From Dermacentor variabilis (lineage: Eukaryota; Arthropoda; Arachnida; Ixodida; Ixodidae): a stretch of DNA of 64,000 nucleotides. Of this stretch, positions 9,476-23,253 are shown in pieces; within the stretch, counting starts at the first letter, position 1, and each line of letters opens with the position of its first letter. Both the position numbers and the translations under genes were made by a program. The notes beneath the pieces are model-generated. The model had not been told where the DNA came from, made no database searches, and saw only the letters and a list, made by a program, of their open reading frames with translations. The stretch lies in assembly GCF_050947875.1 (NCBI RefSeq), contig NW_027460391.1, forward strand, positions 1-64,000, read 5' to 3'.

Positions 9476-12400
9476 AAGCATGCACATGCATCTTTTGGTA
9501 GACGCGGACGCAGTTTTCTGCAAAACCACACGATATGCATGGAAATGGTGCTTTTGGCAGAACGCGCACGTGGATTTCTACCAAACGACGTGAAAAGCAT
9601 GCCGATGCTGCTCTTTATAGCACCCGCACGTGGATTTGTGCCAAAACTCGTTTTAAGCATGCACATGCATCTTTTGGTAGACGCGGACGCAGTTTTCTGC
9701 AAAACCACACGATATGCATGCAAATGGTGCTTTTGGCAGAACGCGCACGTGGATTTCTATCAAACGACATGAAAAGCATGCCGATGCTCCTCTTTTTAGC
9801 ACCCGCACATGGATTTGTGCCAAAACGCGTTTTAAGCATGCACATGCATCTTTTGATAGACGCGGACGCAGTTTTCTGCAAAACCACACGATATGCATGC
9901 AAATGGTGCTTTTGGCAGAACGCGCACGTGGATTTCTACCAAATGACGTGAAAAGCATGCCGATGCTGCTCTTTTTAGCACCCGCACATGGATTTGTGCC
10001 AAAACGCGTTTTAAGTATGCACATGCATCTTTTGGTATCCGCGGACGCAGTTTTCTGCAAAACCACACGATATGCATGCAAATGGTGCTTTTGGCAGAAC
10101 GCGCACGTGGATTTCTACCAAACGACCCGAAAAGCATGCCGATGCGGCTCTTTTTAGCACCCGCACATGGATTTGTGCCAAAACGCGTTTTAAGCATGCA
10201 CATGCATCTTTTGGTAGACGCGGACGCAGTTTTCTGCAAAACCACACGATATGCATGCAAATGGTGCTTTTGGCAGAACGCGCACGTGGATTTCTACCAA
10301 ACGACGTGAACAGCATGCCGATGCTGCTCTTTTTAGCACCCGCACATGGATTTGTGCCAAAAAGCGTATTAAGCATGCACATGCATCTTTTGATAGACGC
10401 GGACGCAGTTTTCTGCAAAACCACACGATATGCATGCAAATGGTGCTTTTGGCAGAACGCGCACGTGGATTTCTACCAAACGACGTGAACAGCATGCCGA
10501 TGCTGCTCTTTTTAGCACCCGCACATGGATTTGTGCCAAAAAGCGTATTAAGCATGCACATGCATCTTTTGGTAGACGCGGACGCAGTTTTCTGCAAAAC
10601 CACACGATATGCATGCAAATGGTGCTTTTGGCAGAACGCGCACGTGGATTTCTACCAAACGACGTGAAAAGCATGCCGATGCTGCTCTTTATAGCACCCG
10701 CACATGGATTTGTGCCAAAACGCGTTTTAAGCATGCACATGCATCTTTTGGTAGACGCGGAAGCAGTTTTCTGCAAAACCACACGATATGCATGCAAATG
10801 GTGCTTTTGGCAGAACGCGCACGTGGATTTCTACCAAACGACGTGAAAAGCATGCCGATGCTGCTCTTTATAGCACCCGCACGTGGATTTGTGCCAAAAC
10901 TCGTTTTAAGCATGCACATGCATCTTTTGGTAGACGCGGACGCAGTTTTCTGCAAAACCACACGATATGCATGCAAATGGTGCTTTTGGCAGAACGCGCA
11001 CGTGGATTTCTATCAAACGACATGAAAAGCATGCCGATGCTGCTCTTTTTAGCACCCGCACATGGATTTGTGCCAAAACGCGTTTTAAGCATGCACATGC
11101 ATCTTTTGGTAGACGCGGACGCAGTTTTCTGCAAAACCACACGATATGCATGCAAATGGTGCTTTTGGCAGAACGCGCACGTGGATTTCTACCAAACGAC
11201 GTGAAAAGCATGCCGATGCGGCTCTTTTTAGCACCCGCACATGGATTTGTGCCAAAACGCGTTTTAAGCATGCACATGCATCTTTTGGTAGACGCGGACG
11301 CAGTTTTCTGCAAAACCACACGATATGCATGCAAATGGTGCTTTTGGCAGAACGCGCACGTGGATTTCTACCAAACGACGTGAAAAGCATGCCGATGCTG
11401 CTCTTTTTAGCACCCGCACATGGATTTGTGCCAAAACCCGTTTTAAGCATGCACATGCATCTTTTGGTAGACGCGGACGCAGTTTTCTGCAAAAGCGCAC
11501 GATATGCATGCAAATGGTGCTTTTGGCAGAACGCGCACGTGGATTTCTACCAAACGACGTGAAAAGCATGCCGATGCTGCTCTTTTTAGCACCCGCACAT
11601 GGATTTGTGCCAAACGCGTTTTAAGCATGCACATGCATCATTTGGTAGACGCGGACGCAGTTTTCTGCAAAACCACACGTTATGCATGCAAATGGTGCTT
11701 TTGGCAGAACGCGCACGTGGATTTCTACCAAACGACGTGAAAAGCATGCCGATGCTGCTCTTTTTAGCACCCGCACATCGATTTGTGCCAAAACGCGTTT
11801 TAAGCATGCACATGCATCTTTTGATAGACGCGGACGCAGTTTTCTGCAAAACCACACGATATGCATGCAAATGGTGCTTTTGGCAGAACGCGCACGTGGA
11901 TTTCTACCAAACGACGTGAAAAGCATGCCGATGCTGCTCTTTTTAGCACCCGCACATGGATTTGTGCCAAAACGCGTTATAAGCATGCACATGCATCTTT
12001 TGGTAGACGCGGACGCAGTTTTCTGCAAAACCACACGATATGCATGCAAATGGTGCTTTTGGCAGAACGGGCACGTGGATTTCTACCAAACGACGTGAAA
12101 AGCATGCCGATGCTGCTCTTTATAGCACCCGCACATGGATTTGTGCCAAAACTCGTTTTAAGCATGCACATGCATCTTTTGGTAGACGCGGACGCAGTTT
12201 TCTGCAAAACCACACGATATGCATGCAAATGGTGCTTTTGGCAGAACGCGCACGTGGATTTCTACCAAACGACATGAAAATCATGCCGATGCTGCTCTTT
12301 TTAGCACCCGCACATGGATTTGTGCCAAAACGCGTTTTAAGCATGCACATGCATCTTTTGATAGACGCGGACGCAGTTTTCTGCAAAACCACTCGATACG

Positions 12401-14900
12401 CATGCAAATGGTGCTTTTGGCAGAACGCGCACGTGGATTTCTACCAAATGACGTGAAAAGCATGCCGATGCTGCTCTTTTTAGCACCCGCACATGGATTT
12501 GTGCCAAAACGCGTTTTAAGCATGCACATGCATCTTTTCGTAGACGCGGACGCAGTTTTCTGCAAAACCACACGATATGCATGCAAATGGTGCTTTTGGC
12601 AGAACGCGCACGTGCATTTCTACCAAACGACGTGAAAAGCATGCCGATGCTGCTCTTTTTAGCACCCGCACATGGATTTGTGCCAAAACGCGTTTTAAGC
12701 ATGCACATGCATCATTTGGTAGACGCGGACGCAGTTTTCTGCAAAACCACACGATATGCATGCAAATGGTGCTTTTGGCAGAACGCGCACGTGGATTTCT
12801 ACCAAACGACGTGAAAAGCATGCCGATGCTGCTCTTTTTAGCACCCGCACATGGATTTGTGCCAAAACGCGTTTTGAGCATGCACATGCATCTTTTGGTA
12901 GACGCGGACGCAGTTTTCTGCAAAACCACACGATATGCATGCAAATGGTGCTTTTGGCAGAACGCGCACGTGGATTTCTACCAAACGACGTGAAAAGCAT
13001 GCCGATGCTGCTCTTTTAAGCACCCGCACATGGATTTGTGCCAAAACGCGTTTTAAGCATGCACATGCATCTTTTGGTAGACGCGGACGCAGTTTTCTGC
13101 AAAAACACACGATATGCATGCAAATGGTGCTTTTGGCAGAACGCGCACGTGGATTTCTACCAAACGACGTGAAAAGAATGCCGATGCTGCTCTTTTTAGC
13201 ACCCGCACATGGATTTGTGCCAAAACGCGTTTTAAGCATGCACATGCATCTTTTGGTAGACGCGGACGCAGTTTTCTGCAAAACCGCACGAGATGCATGC
13301 AAATGGTGCTTTTGGCAGAACGCGCACGTGGATTTCTACCAAACGACGTGAAAAGCATGCCGATGCTGCTCTTTTTAGCACCCGCACATGGATTTGTGCC
13401 AAACACGTTTTAAGCATGCACATGCATCATTTGGTAGACGCGGACGCAGTTTTCTGCAAAACCACACGATATGCATGCAAATGGTGCTTTTGGCAGAACG
13501 CGCACGTGGATTTCTACCAAACGACGTGAAAAGCATGCTGATGCTGCTCTTTTTAGCACCCGCACATCGATTTGTGCCAAAACGCGTTTTAAGCATGCAC
13601 ATGCATCTTTTGATAGACGCGGACGCAGTTTTCTGCAAAACCACACGATATGCATGCAAATGGTGCTTTTGGCAGAACGCGCACGTGAATTTCTACCAAA
13701 CGACGTGAAAAGCATGTCGATGCTGCTCTTTTTAGCACCCGCACATGGATTTGTGCCAAAACGCGTTTTAAGCATGCACATGCATCTTTTGGTAGACGCG
13801 GACGTAGTTTTTTCCAAACCACACGATATGCATGCAAATGGTGCTTTTGGCAGAACGCGCACGTGCATTTCTACCAAACGACGTGAAAAGCATGCCGATG
13901 CTGCTCTTTTTAGCACCCGCACATGGATTTGTGCCAAAACGCGTTTTAAGCATGCACATGCATCATTTGGTAGACGCGGATGCAGTTTTCTGCAAAACCA
14001 CACGATATGCATGCAAATGGTGCTTTTGGCAGAACGCGCATCAGGATTTCTACCAAACGACGTGAAAAGCATGCCGATGCTGCTCTTTTTAGCACCCGCA
14101 CATGGATTTGTGCCAAAACGCGTTTTAAGCATGCACATGCATCTTTTGGTAGACGCGGACGCAGTTTTCTGCAAAACCACACGATATGCATGCAAATGGT
14201 GCTTTTGGCAGAACGCGCACGTGGATTTCTACCAAACGACGTGAAAAGCATGCCGATGCTGCTCTTTTTAGCACCCGCACATGGATTTGTGCCAAAACGC
14301 GTTTTAAGCATGCACATGCATCTTTTGGTAGACGCGGACGCAGTTTTCTGCAAAACCACACGATATGCATGCAAATGGTGCTTTTGGCAGAACGTGAAAC
14401 GTGGATTTCTACCAAACGACGTGAAAAGCATGCCGATGCTGCTCTTTTTAGCACCCGCTCATGGATTTGTGCCAAAACGCGTTTTAAGCATGCACATGCA
14501 TCTTTTGGTAGACGCGGACGCAGTTTTCTGCAAAACCACGCGATATGCAAGCAAATGGTGCTTTTGGCCGAACGCGCACGTGGATTTCTACCAAACGACG
14601 TGAAAAGCATGCCGATGCTGCTCTTTTTAGCACCCGCACATGGATTTGTGCCAAAACGCGTTTTAAGCATGCACATGCATCTTTTGGTAGACGCGGACGC
14701 AGTTTTCTGCAAAACCACACGATATGCATGCAAATGGTGCTTTTGGCAGGACGCGAAACGTGGATTTCTACCAAACGACGTGAAAAGCATGCCGATGCTG
14801 CTCTTTTTAGCACCCGCACATGGATTTGTGCCAAAACGCGTTTTAAGCATGCACATGCATCTTTTGGTAGACGCGGACGCAGTTTTCTGCAAAACCGCAG
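9380..14900. repeat. Domain with CTTTATAGC, ACTCG and CTATCAAACGACATG variants
   Basis: C-subunit CTTTATAGC appears near 7,110; 9,434; 9,614; 10,688; 10,867; 12,119; 15,699; 15,878; 17,310 and 17,489 only. It often precedes CCAAAACTCG and then CTATCAAACGACATG (9,647-9,772; 10,900-11,025). The pieces 9,380-9,840 and 10,633-11,093 match at an offset of 1,253 (7x179). Two adjacent monomers near 10,309 and 10,488 share the rare pair GAACAGC and AAAGCGTATTAAGC, which looks like a fresh one-monomer duplication. Toward 14.4-14.8 kb two altered B subunits (GAACGTGAAACG and CAGGACGCGAAACG) appear. Confidence 0.82.
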
Positions 14901-15025
14901 GATATGCATGCAAATGGTGGTTTTGGCAGAACGCGCACGTGGATTTCTACCAAACGACGTGAAAAGCATGCCGATGCTGCTCTTTTTAGCACCCGCACAT
15001 GGATTTGTGCCAAAACGCGTTTTAA

Positions 15026-16636
15026 GCACGTACATGCATCTTTTGGTAGACGCGGACGCAGTTTTCTGCAAAACCACACGATATGCATGCAAATGGTGCT
15101 TTTGGCAGAACGCCCACGTGGATTTCTACCAAACGACGTGAAAAGCATGCCGATGCTGCTCTTTTTAGCACCCGCACATGGATTTGTGCCAAAACGCGTT
15201 TTAAACATGCACATGCATCTTTTGGTAGACGCGGACGCAGTTTTCTGCAAAACCACACGATATGCATGCAAATGGTGCTTTTGGCAGAATGCGCACGTGG
15301 ATTTCTACCAAACGACGTGAAAAGCATGCCGATGCTGCTCTTTTTAGCACCCGCACATGGATTTGTGCCAAAACGCGTTTTAAGCATGCACATGCATCTT
15401 TTGGTAGACGCGGACGCAGTTTTCTGCAAAACCACACGATATGCATGCAAATGGTGCTTTTGGCAGAACGCGCACGTGGATTTCTACCAAACGACGTGAA
15501 AAGCATGCCGATGCTGCTCTTTTTAGCACCCGCACATGGATTTGTGCCAAAACGCGTTTTAAGCATGCACATGCATCTTTTGGTAGACGCGGACGCAGTT
15601 TTCTGCAAAACCACACGATATGCATGCAAATGGTGCTTTTGGCAGAACGCGCACGTGGATTTCTACCAAACGACGTGAAAAGCATGCCGATGCTGCTCTT
15701 TATAGCACCCGCACATGGATTTGTGCCGAAACGCGTTTTAAGCATGCACATGCATCTTTTGGTAGACGCGGACGCAGTTTTCTGCAAAACCACACGATAT
15801 GCATGCAAATGGTGCTTTTGGCAGAACGCGCACGTGGATTTCTACCAAACGACGTGAAAAGCATGCCGATGCTGCTCTTTATAGCACCCGCACATGGATT
15901 TGTGCCAAAACTCGTTTTAAGCATGCACATGCATCTTTTGGTAGACGCGGACGCAGTTTTCTGCAAAACCACACGATATGCATGCAAATGGTGCTTTTGG
16001 CAGAACGCGCACGTGGATTTCTATCAAACGACATGAAAAGCATGCCGATGCTGCTCTTTTTAGCACCCGCACATGGATTTGTGCCAAAACGCGTTTTAAG
16101 CATGCACATGCATCTTTTGATAGACGCGGACGCAGTTTTCTGCAAAACCACACGATATGCATGCAAATGGTGCTTTTGGCAGAACGCGCACGTGGATTTC
16201 TACCAAATGACGTGAAAAGCATGCCGATGCTGCTCTTCTTAGCACCCGCACATGGATTTGTGCCAAAACGCGTTTTAAGCATGCACATGCATCTTTTGGT
16301 AGACGCGGACGCAGTTTTCTGCAAAACCACACGATATGCATGCAAATGGTGCTTTTGGCAGAACGCGCACGTGCATTTCTACCAAACGACGTGAAAAGCA
16401 TGCCGATGCTGCTCTTTTTAGCACCCGCACATGGATTTGTGCCAAAACGCGTTTTAAGCATGCACATGCATCATTTGGAAGACGCGGATGTAGTTTTCTG
16501 CAAAACCACACGATATGCATGCAAATGGTGCTTTTGGCAGAACGCGCACGTGGATTTCTACCAAACGACGTGAAAAGCATGCCGATGCTGCTCTTTTTAG
16601 CACCCGCACATGGATTTGTGCCAAAACGCGTTTTAA
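15026..16636. repeat. 9-mer higher-order repeat (1,611 bp), copy 1
   Basis: The unit starts with the GCACGTACATG A subunit and ends with the monomer carrying CATTTGGAAGACGCGGATGTAG. Its nine monomers are marked in order by AACGCCCACG, TTTTAAACATGC, GAATGCGCACG, CTTTATAGC twice, ACTCG plus CTATCAAACGACATG, TTTTGATAG, CCAAATGACG, and CACGTGCATTTC. The next copy starts exactly 1,611 bases later (9x179). I see about four base differences between copies (15,190/16,801; 15,727/17,338; 16,084/17,695; 16,223/17,834). Confidence 0.95.
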
Positions 16637-18247
16637 GCACGTACATGCATCTTTTGGTAGACGCGGACGCAGTTTTCTGCAAAACCACACGATATGCATG
16701 CAAATGGTGCTTTTGGCAGAACGCCCACGTGGATTTCTACCAAACGACGTGAAAAGCATGCCGATGCTGCTCTTTTTAGCACCCGCACATGGATTTGTGC
16801 GAAAACGCGTTTTAAACATGCACATGCATCTTTTGGTAGACGCGGACGCAGTTTTCTGCAAAACCACACGATATGCATGCAAATGGTGCTTTTGGCAGAA
16901 TGCGCACGTGGATTTCTACCAAACGACGTGAAAAGCATGCCGATGCTGCTCTTTTTAGCACCCGCACATGGATTTGTGCCAAAACGCGTTTTAAGCATGC
17001 ACATGCATCTTTTGGTAGACGCGGACGCAGTTTTCTGCAAAACCACACGATATGCATGCAAATGGTGCTTTTGGCAGAACGCGCACGTGGATTTCTACCA
17101 AACGACGTGAAAAGCATGCCGATGCTGCTCTTTTTAGCACCCGCACATGGATTTGTGCCAAAACGCGTTTTAAGCATGCACATGCATCTTTTGGTAGACG
17201 CGGACGCAGTTTTCTGCAAAACCACACGATATGCATGCAAATGGTGCTTTTGGCAGAACGCGCACGTGGATTTCTACCAAACGACGTGAAAAGCATGCCG
17301 ATGCTGCTCTTTATAGCACCCGCACATGGATTTGTGCCAAAACGCGTTTTAAGCATGCACATGCATCTTTTGGTAGACGCGGACGCAGTTTTCTGCAAAA
17401 CCACACGATATGCATGCAAATGGTGCTTTTGGCAGAACGCGCACGTGGATTTCTACCAAACGACGTGAAAAGCATGCCGATGCTGCTCTTTATAGCACCC
17501 GCACATGGATTTGTGCCAAAACTCGTTTTAAGCATGCACATGCATCTTTTGGTAGACGCGGACGCAGTTTTCTGCAAAACCACACGATATGCATGCAAAT
17601 GGTGCTTTTGGCAGAACGCGCACGTGGATTTCTATCAAACGACATGAAAAGCATGCCGATGCTGCTCTTTTTAGCACCCGCACATGGATTTGTGCCTAAA
17701 CGCGTTTTAAGCATGCACATGCATCTTTTGATAGACGCGGACGCAGTTTTCTGCAAAACCACACGATATGCATGCAAATGGTGCTTTTGGCAGAACGCGC
17801 ACGTGGATTTCTACCAAATGACGTGAAAAGCATGCCGATGCTGCTCTTTTTAGCACCCGCACATGGATTTGTGCCAAAACGCGTTTTAAGCATGCACATG
17901 CATCTTTTGGTAGACGCGGACGCAGTTTTCTGCAAAACCACACGATATGCATGCAAATGGTGCTTTTGGCAGAACGCGCACGTGCATTTCTACCAAACGA
18001 CGTGAAAAGCATGCCGATGCTGCTCTTTTTAGCACCCGCACATGGATTTGTGCCAAAACGCGTTTTAAGCATGCACATGCATCATTTGGAAGACGCGGAT
18101 GTAGTTTTCTGCAAAACCACACGATATGCATGCAAATGGTGCTTTTGGCAGAACGCGCACGTGGATTTCTACCAAACGACGTGAAAAGCATGCCGATGCT
18201 GCTCTTTTTAGCACCCGCACATGGATTTGTGCCAAAACGCGTTTTAA
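16637..18247. repeat. 9-mer higher-order repeat (1,611 bp), copy 2
   Basis: This is the second tandem copy of 15,026-16,636, with the same order of nine marked monomers and no length change. It differs from copy 1 at about four bases, among them GTGCGAAAACG near 16,801 and GTGCCTAAACG near 17,695. At 18,248 the next monomer has an ordinary GCATGCACATG A subunit instead of GCACGTACATG, so the 9-mer pattern ends there. Confidence 0.95.
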
Positions 18248-18960
18248 GCATGCACATGCATCTTTTGGTAGACGCGGACGCAGTTTTCTGCAAAAACACA
18301 CGATATGCATGCAAATGGTGCTTTTGGCAGAACGCGCACGTGGATTTCTACCAAACGAGGTGAAAAGCATGCCGATGCTGCTCTTTTTAGCACCCGCACA
18401 TGGATTTGTGCCAAAACGCGTTTTAAGCATGCACATGCATCTTTTGGTAGACGCGGACGCAGTTTTCTGCAAAACCGCACGATATGCATGCAAATGGTGC
18501 TTTTGGCAGAACGCGCACGTGGATTTCTACCAAACGACGTGAAAAGCATGCCGATGCTGCTCTTTTTACCACCGGCACATGGATTTGTGCCAAACGCGCT
18601 TTAAGCATGCACATGCATCATTTGGTAGACGCGGACGCAGTTTTCTGCAAAACCACACGATGTGCATGCAAATGGTGCTTTTGGCAGAACGCGCACGTGG
18701 ATTTCTACCAAACGACGTGAAAAGCATGCCGATGCTGCTCTTTTTAGCACCCGCACATCGATTTGTGCCAAAACGCGTTTTAAGCATGCACATGCATCTT
18801 TTAATAGACGCGGACGCAGTTTTCTGCAAAACCACACGATATGCATGCAAATGGTGCTTTTGGCAGAACGCGCACGTGGATTTCTACCAAACGACGTGAA
18901 AAGCATGCCGATGCTGCTCTTTTAGCAGCCGCACATGGATTTGTGCCAAAACGCGTTTAA

Positions 18961-20580
18961 GCATGCACATGCATCTTTTGGTAGACGCGGACGTAGTTTT
19001 CTCCAAACCACACGATATGCATGCAAATGGTGCTTTTGGCAGAACGCGCACGTGGATTTGTACAAAACGACGTTAAAAGCATGCCGATGCTGCTCTTTTT
19101 AGCACCCGCACATGAATTTGTGCCAAAACGCGTTTTAAAACATGCACATGCATCTTTTGGTAGACGCGGACGCACTTTTCTGCAAAACCACACGATATGC
19201 ATGCAAATGGTGCTTTTGGCAGAATGCGCACGTGGATTTCTACCAAACGACGTGAAAAGCATGCCGATGCTGCTCTTTTTAGCACCCGCACATGGATTTG
19301 TGCCAAAACGCGTTTTAAGCATGCACATGCATCTTTTGGTAGACGCGGACGCAGTTTTCTGCAAAACCACACGATATGCATGCAAATGGTGCTTTTGGCA
19401 GAACGCGCACGTGGATTTCTACCAAACGACGTGAAAAGCATGCCGATGCTGCTCTTTTTAGCACCCGCACATGGATTTGTGCCAAAACGCATTTTAAGCA
19501 TGCACATGCATCATTTGGTAGACGCGGACGCAGTTTTCTGCAAAACCACACGATATGCATGCAAATGGTGCTTTTGGCAGAACGCGCACGTGGATTTCTA
19601 CCAAACGACGTGAAAAGCATGCCGATGCTGCTCTTTTTAGCACCCGCACATGGATTTGTGCCAAAACGCGTTTTAAGCATGCACATGCATCTTTTGGTAG
19701 ACGCGGACGCAGTTTTCTGCAAAACCACACGATATGCATGCAAATGGTGCTTTTGGCAGAACGCGCACGTGGATTTCTACCAAGCGACGTGAAAAGCATG
19801 CCGATGCTGCTCTTTTTAGCACCCGCACATGGATTTGTGCCAAAACGCGTTTTGAGAATGCACATGCATCTTTTGGTAGACGCGGACGCAGTTTTCTGCA
19901 AAACCACACGATATGCATGCAAATGGTGCTTTTGGCAGAACGCGCACGTGGATTTCTACCAAACGACGTGAAAAGCATGCCGATGCTGCTCTTTTTAGCA
20001 CCCGCACTTGGATTTGTGCCAAAACGCGTTTTAAGCATGCACATGCATCTTTTGGTAGACGCGGACGCAGTTTTCTGCAAAACCACACGATATGCATGCA
20101 AATGGTGCTTTTGGCAGAACGCGCACGTGAATTTCTACCAAACGACGTGAAAAGCATGCCGATGCTGCTCTTTTTAGCACCCGCACATGGATTTGTGCCA
20201 AAACGCGTTTTAAGCATGCACATGCATCTTTTGGCAGACGCGGACGCAGTTTTCTGCAAAACCACACAATATGCATGCAAATGGTGCTTTTGGCAGAACG
20301 CGCACGTGGATTTCTACCGAACGACGTGAAAAGCATGCCGATGCTGCTCTTTTTAGCACCCGCACATGGATTTGTGCCAAAACGCGTTTTAAGCATGCAC
20401 ATGCATCTTTTGGTAGACGCGGACGCAGTTTTCTGCAAAACCACACGACATGCATGCAAATGGTGCTTTTGGCAGAACGCGCACGTGGATTTCTACCAAA
20501 CGACGTGAAAAGCATGCCGATGCTGCTCTTTTTAGCACCCGCACATGGATTTGTGCCAAAACGCGTTTTAAGCATGCACA
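18961..20580. repeat. Block Q, copy 1 (about 9 monomers)
   Basis: An ordered set of rare markers defines the block: CACATGAATTT, GGACGCACTTTTC, GAATGCGCACG, ACGCATTTTAAGC, CCAAGCGACG, TTTTGAGAATGCAC, CACGTGAATTTC, TTGGCAGACGCGG, TACCGAACG, CACGACATGC. The same order is found at 25.93-27.5, 29.33-30.9 and 32.65-34.1 kb (offset to copy 2 is 6,968). This copy has private changes at its left side: GTACAAAACGACGTTAAAAGC near 19,060 and an extra base in TTTTAAAACATGC near 19,137. Confidence 0.88.
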
Positions 20581-21823
20581 TGCATCTTTTGGTAGACGCG
20601 GAGGCAGTTTTCTGCAAAATCACACGATATGCATGCAAATGGTGCTTTTGGCAGAACGCGCAAGTGGATTTCTACCAAACGAGGTGAAAAGCATGCCGAT
20701 GCTGCTCTTTTTAGCACCCGCACATGGATTTGTGCCAAAACGCGTTTTAAGCATGCACATGCATCTTTTGGTAGACGCGGACGCAGTTTTCTGCAAAACC
20801 GCACGATATGCATGCAAATGGTACTTTTGGCAGAACGCGCACGTGGATTTCTACCAAACGACGTGAAAAGCATGCCGATGCTGCTCTTTTTAGCACCCGC
20901 ACATCGATTTGTGCCAAAACGCGTTTTAAGCATGCACATGCATCTTTTGATAGACGCGGACGCAGTTTTCTGCAAAACCACACGATATGCATGCAAATGG
21001 TGCTTTTGGCAGAACGCGCACGTGGATTTCTACCAAACGACGTGAAAAGCATGCCGATGCTGCTCTTTTTAGCACCCGCACATGGATTTGTGCCAAAACG
21101 CGTTTTAAGCATGCACATGCATCTTTTGGTAGACGCGGACGTAGTTTTCTCCAAACCACACGATATGCATGCAAATGGTGCTTTTGGCAGAACGCGCACG
21201 TGGATTTCTACCAAACGACGTGAAAAGCATGCCGATGCTGCTCTTTTTAGCACCCGCACATGAATTTGTGCCAAAACGCGTTTTAAACATGCGCATGCAT
21301 CTTTTGGTAGACGCGGACGCACTTTTCTGCAAAACCACACGATATGCATGCAAATGGTGCTTTTGGCAGAATGCGCACGTGGATTTCTACCAAACGACGT
21401 GAAAAGCATGCCGATGCTGCTCTTTTTAGCACCCGCACATGGATTTGTGCCAAAACGCGTTTTAAGCATGCACATGCATCTTTTGGTAGACGCGGACGCA
21501 GTTTTCTGCAAAACCACACGATATGCATGCAAATGGTGCTTTTGGCAGAATGCGCACGTGGATTTCTACCAAACGACGTGAAAAGCATGCCGATGCTGCT
21601 CTTTTTAGCACCCGCACATGGATTTGTGCCAAAACGCGTTTTAAGCATGCACATGCATCTTTTGGTAGACGCGGACGCAGTTTTCTGCAAAACCACACGA
21701 CATGCATGCAAATGGTGCTTTTGGCAGAACGCGCACGTGGATTTCTACCAAACGACGTGAAAAGCATGCCGATGCTGCTCTTTTTAGCACCCGCACATGG
21801 ATTTGTGCCAAAACGCGTTTTAA

Positions 21824-23253
21824 GCATGCACATGCATCTTTTGGTAGACGCGGACGCAGTTTTCTGCAAAAACACACGATATGCATGCAAATGGTGCTTT
21901 TGGCAGAACGCGCACGTGGATTTCTACCAAACGAGGTGAAAAGCATGCCGATGCTGCTCTTTTTAGCACCCGCACATGGATTTGTGCCAAAACGCGTTAT
22001 AAGCATGCACATGCATCTTTTGGTAGACGCGGACGCAGTTTTCTGCAAAACCGCACGATATGCATGCAAATGGTGCTTTTGGCAGAACGCGCACGTGGAT
22101 TTCTACCAAACGACGTGAAAAGCATGCCGATGCTGCTCTTTTTAGCACCCGCACATGGATTTGTGCCAAACGCGTTTTAAGCATGCACATGCATCATTTG
22201 GTAGACGCGGACGCAGTTTTCTGCAAAACCACACGATATGCATGCAAATGGTGCTTTTGGCAGAACGCGCACGTGGATTTCTACCAAACGACGTGAAAAG
22301 CATGCCGATGCTGCTCTTTTTAGCACCCGCACATCGATTTGTGCCAAAACGCGTTTTAAGCATGCACATGCATCTTTTGATAGACGCGGACGCAGTTTTC
22401 TGCAAAACCACACGATATGCATGCAAATGGTGCTTTTGGCAGAACGCGCACGTGGATTTCTACCAAACGACGTGAAAAGCATGCCGATGCTGCTCTTTTT
22501 AGCACCCGCACATGGATTTGTGCCAAAACGCGTTTTAAGCATGCACATGCATCTTTTGGTAGACGCGGACGTAGTTTTCTCCAAACCACACGATATGCAT
22601 GCAAATGGTGCTTTTGGCAGAACGCGCACGTGGATTTCTACCAAACGACGTGAAAAGCATGCCGATGCTGCTCTTTTTAGCACCCGCACATGAATTTGCG
22701 CCAAAACGCGTTTTAAACATGCACATGCATCTTTTGGTAGACGCGGACGCACTTTTCTGCAAAACCACACGATATGCATGCAAATGGTGCTTTTGGCAGA
22801 ATGCGCACGTGGATTTCTACCAAACGACGTGAAAAGCATGCCGATGCTGCTCTTTTTAGCACCCGCACATGGATTTGTGCCAAAACGCGTTTTAAGCATG
22901 CACATGCATCTTTTGGTAGACGCGGACGCAGTTTTCTGCAAAACCACACGATATGCATGCAAATGGTGCTTTTGGCAGAACGCGCACGTGCATTTCTACC
23001 AAACGACGTGAAAAGCATGCCGATGCTGCTCTTTTTAGCACCCGCACATGGATTTGTGCCAAAACGCGTTTTAAGCATGCACATGCATCATTTGGAAGAC
23101 GCGGATGTAGTTTTCTGCAAAACCACACGATATGCATGCAAATGGTGCTTTTGGCAGAACGCGCACGTGGATTTCTACCAAACGACGTGAAAAGCATGCC
23201 GATGCTGCTCTTTTTAGCACCCGCACATGGATTTGTGCCAAAACGCGTTTTAA
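21824..23253. repeat. 8-mer higher-order repeat (1,430 bp), identical copy 1
   Basis: The unit contains, in order, GCAAAAACACACG with ACGAGGTGAAAAGC, GCGTTATAAGC, CAAAACCGCACG, a 178-bp monomer (CCAAACGCG), CACATCGATTT, TTTTGATAG, a 177-bp monomer (GGACGTAGTTTTCTCC), CACATGAATTTGCGCC, GGACGCACTTTTC, GAATGCGCACG, CACGTGCATTTC, and CATTTGGAAGACGCGG. Comparing line by line with 23,254-24,683 I found no difference. 1,430 equals 8x179 minus 2 net, consistent with the 178- and 177-bp members plus one added base in the GCAAAAACACACG region or elsewhere; I did not resolve that last base. Confidence 0.95.
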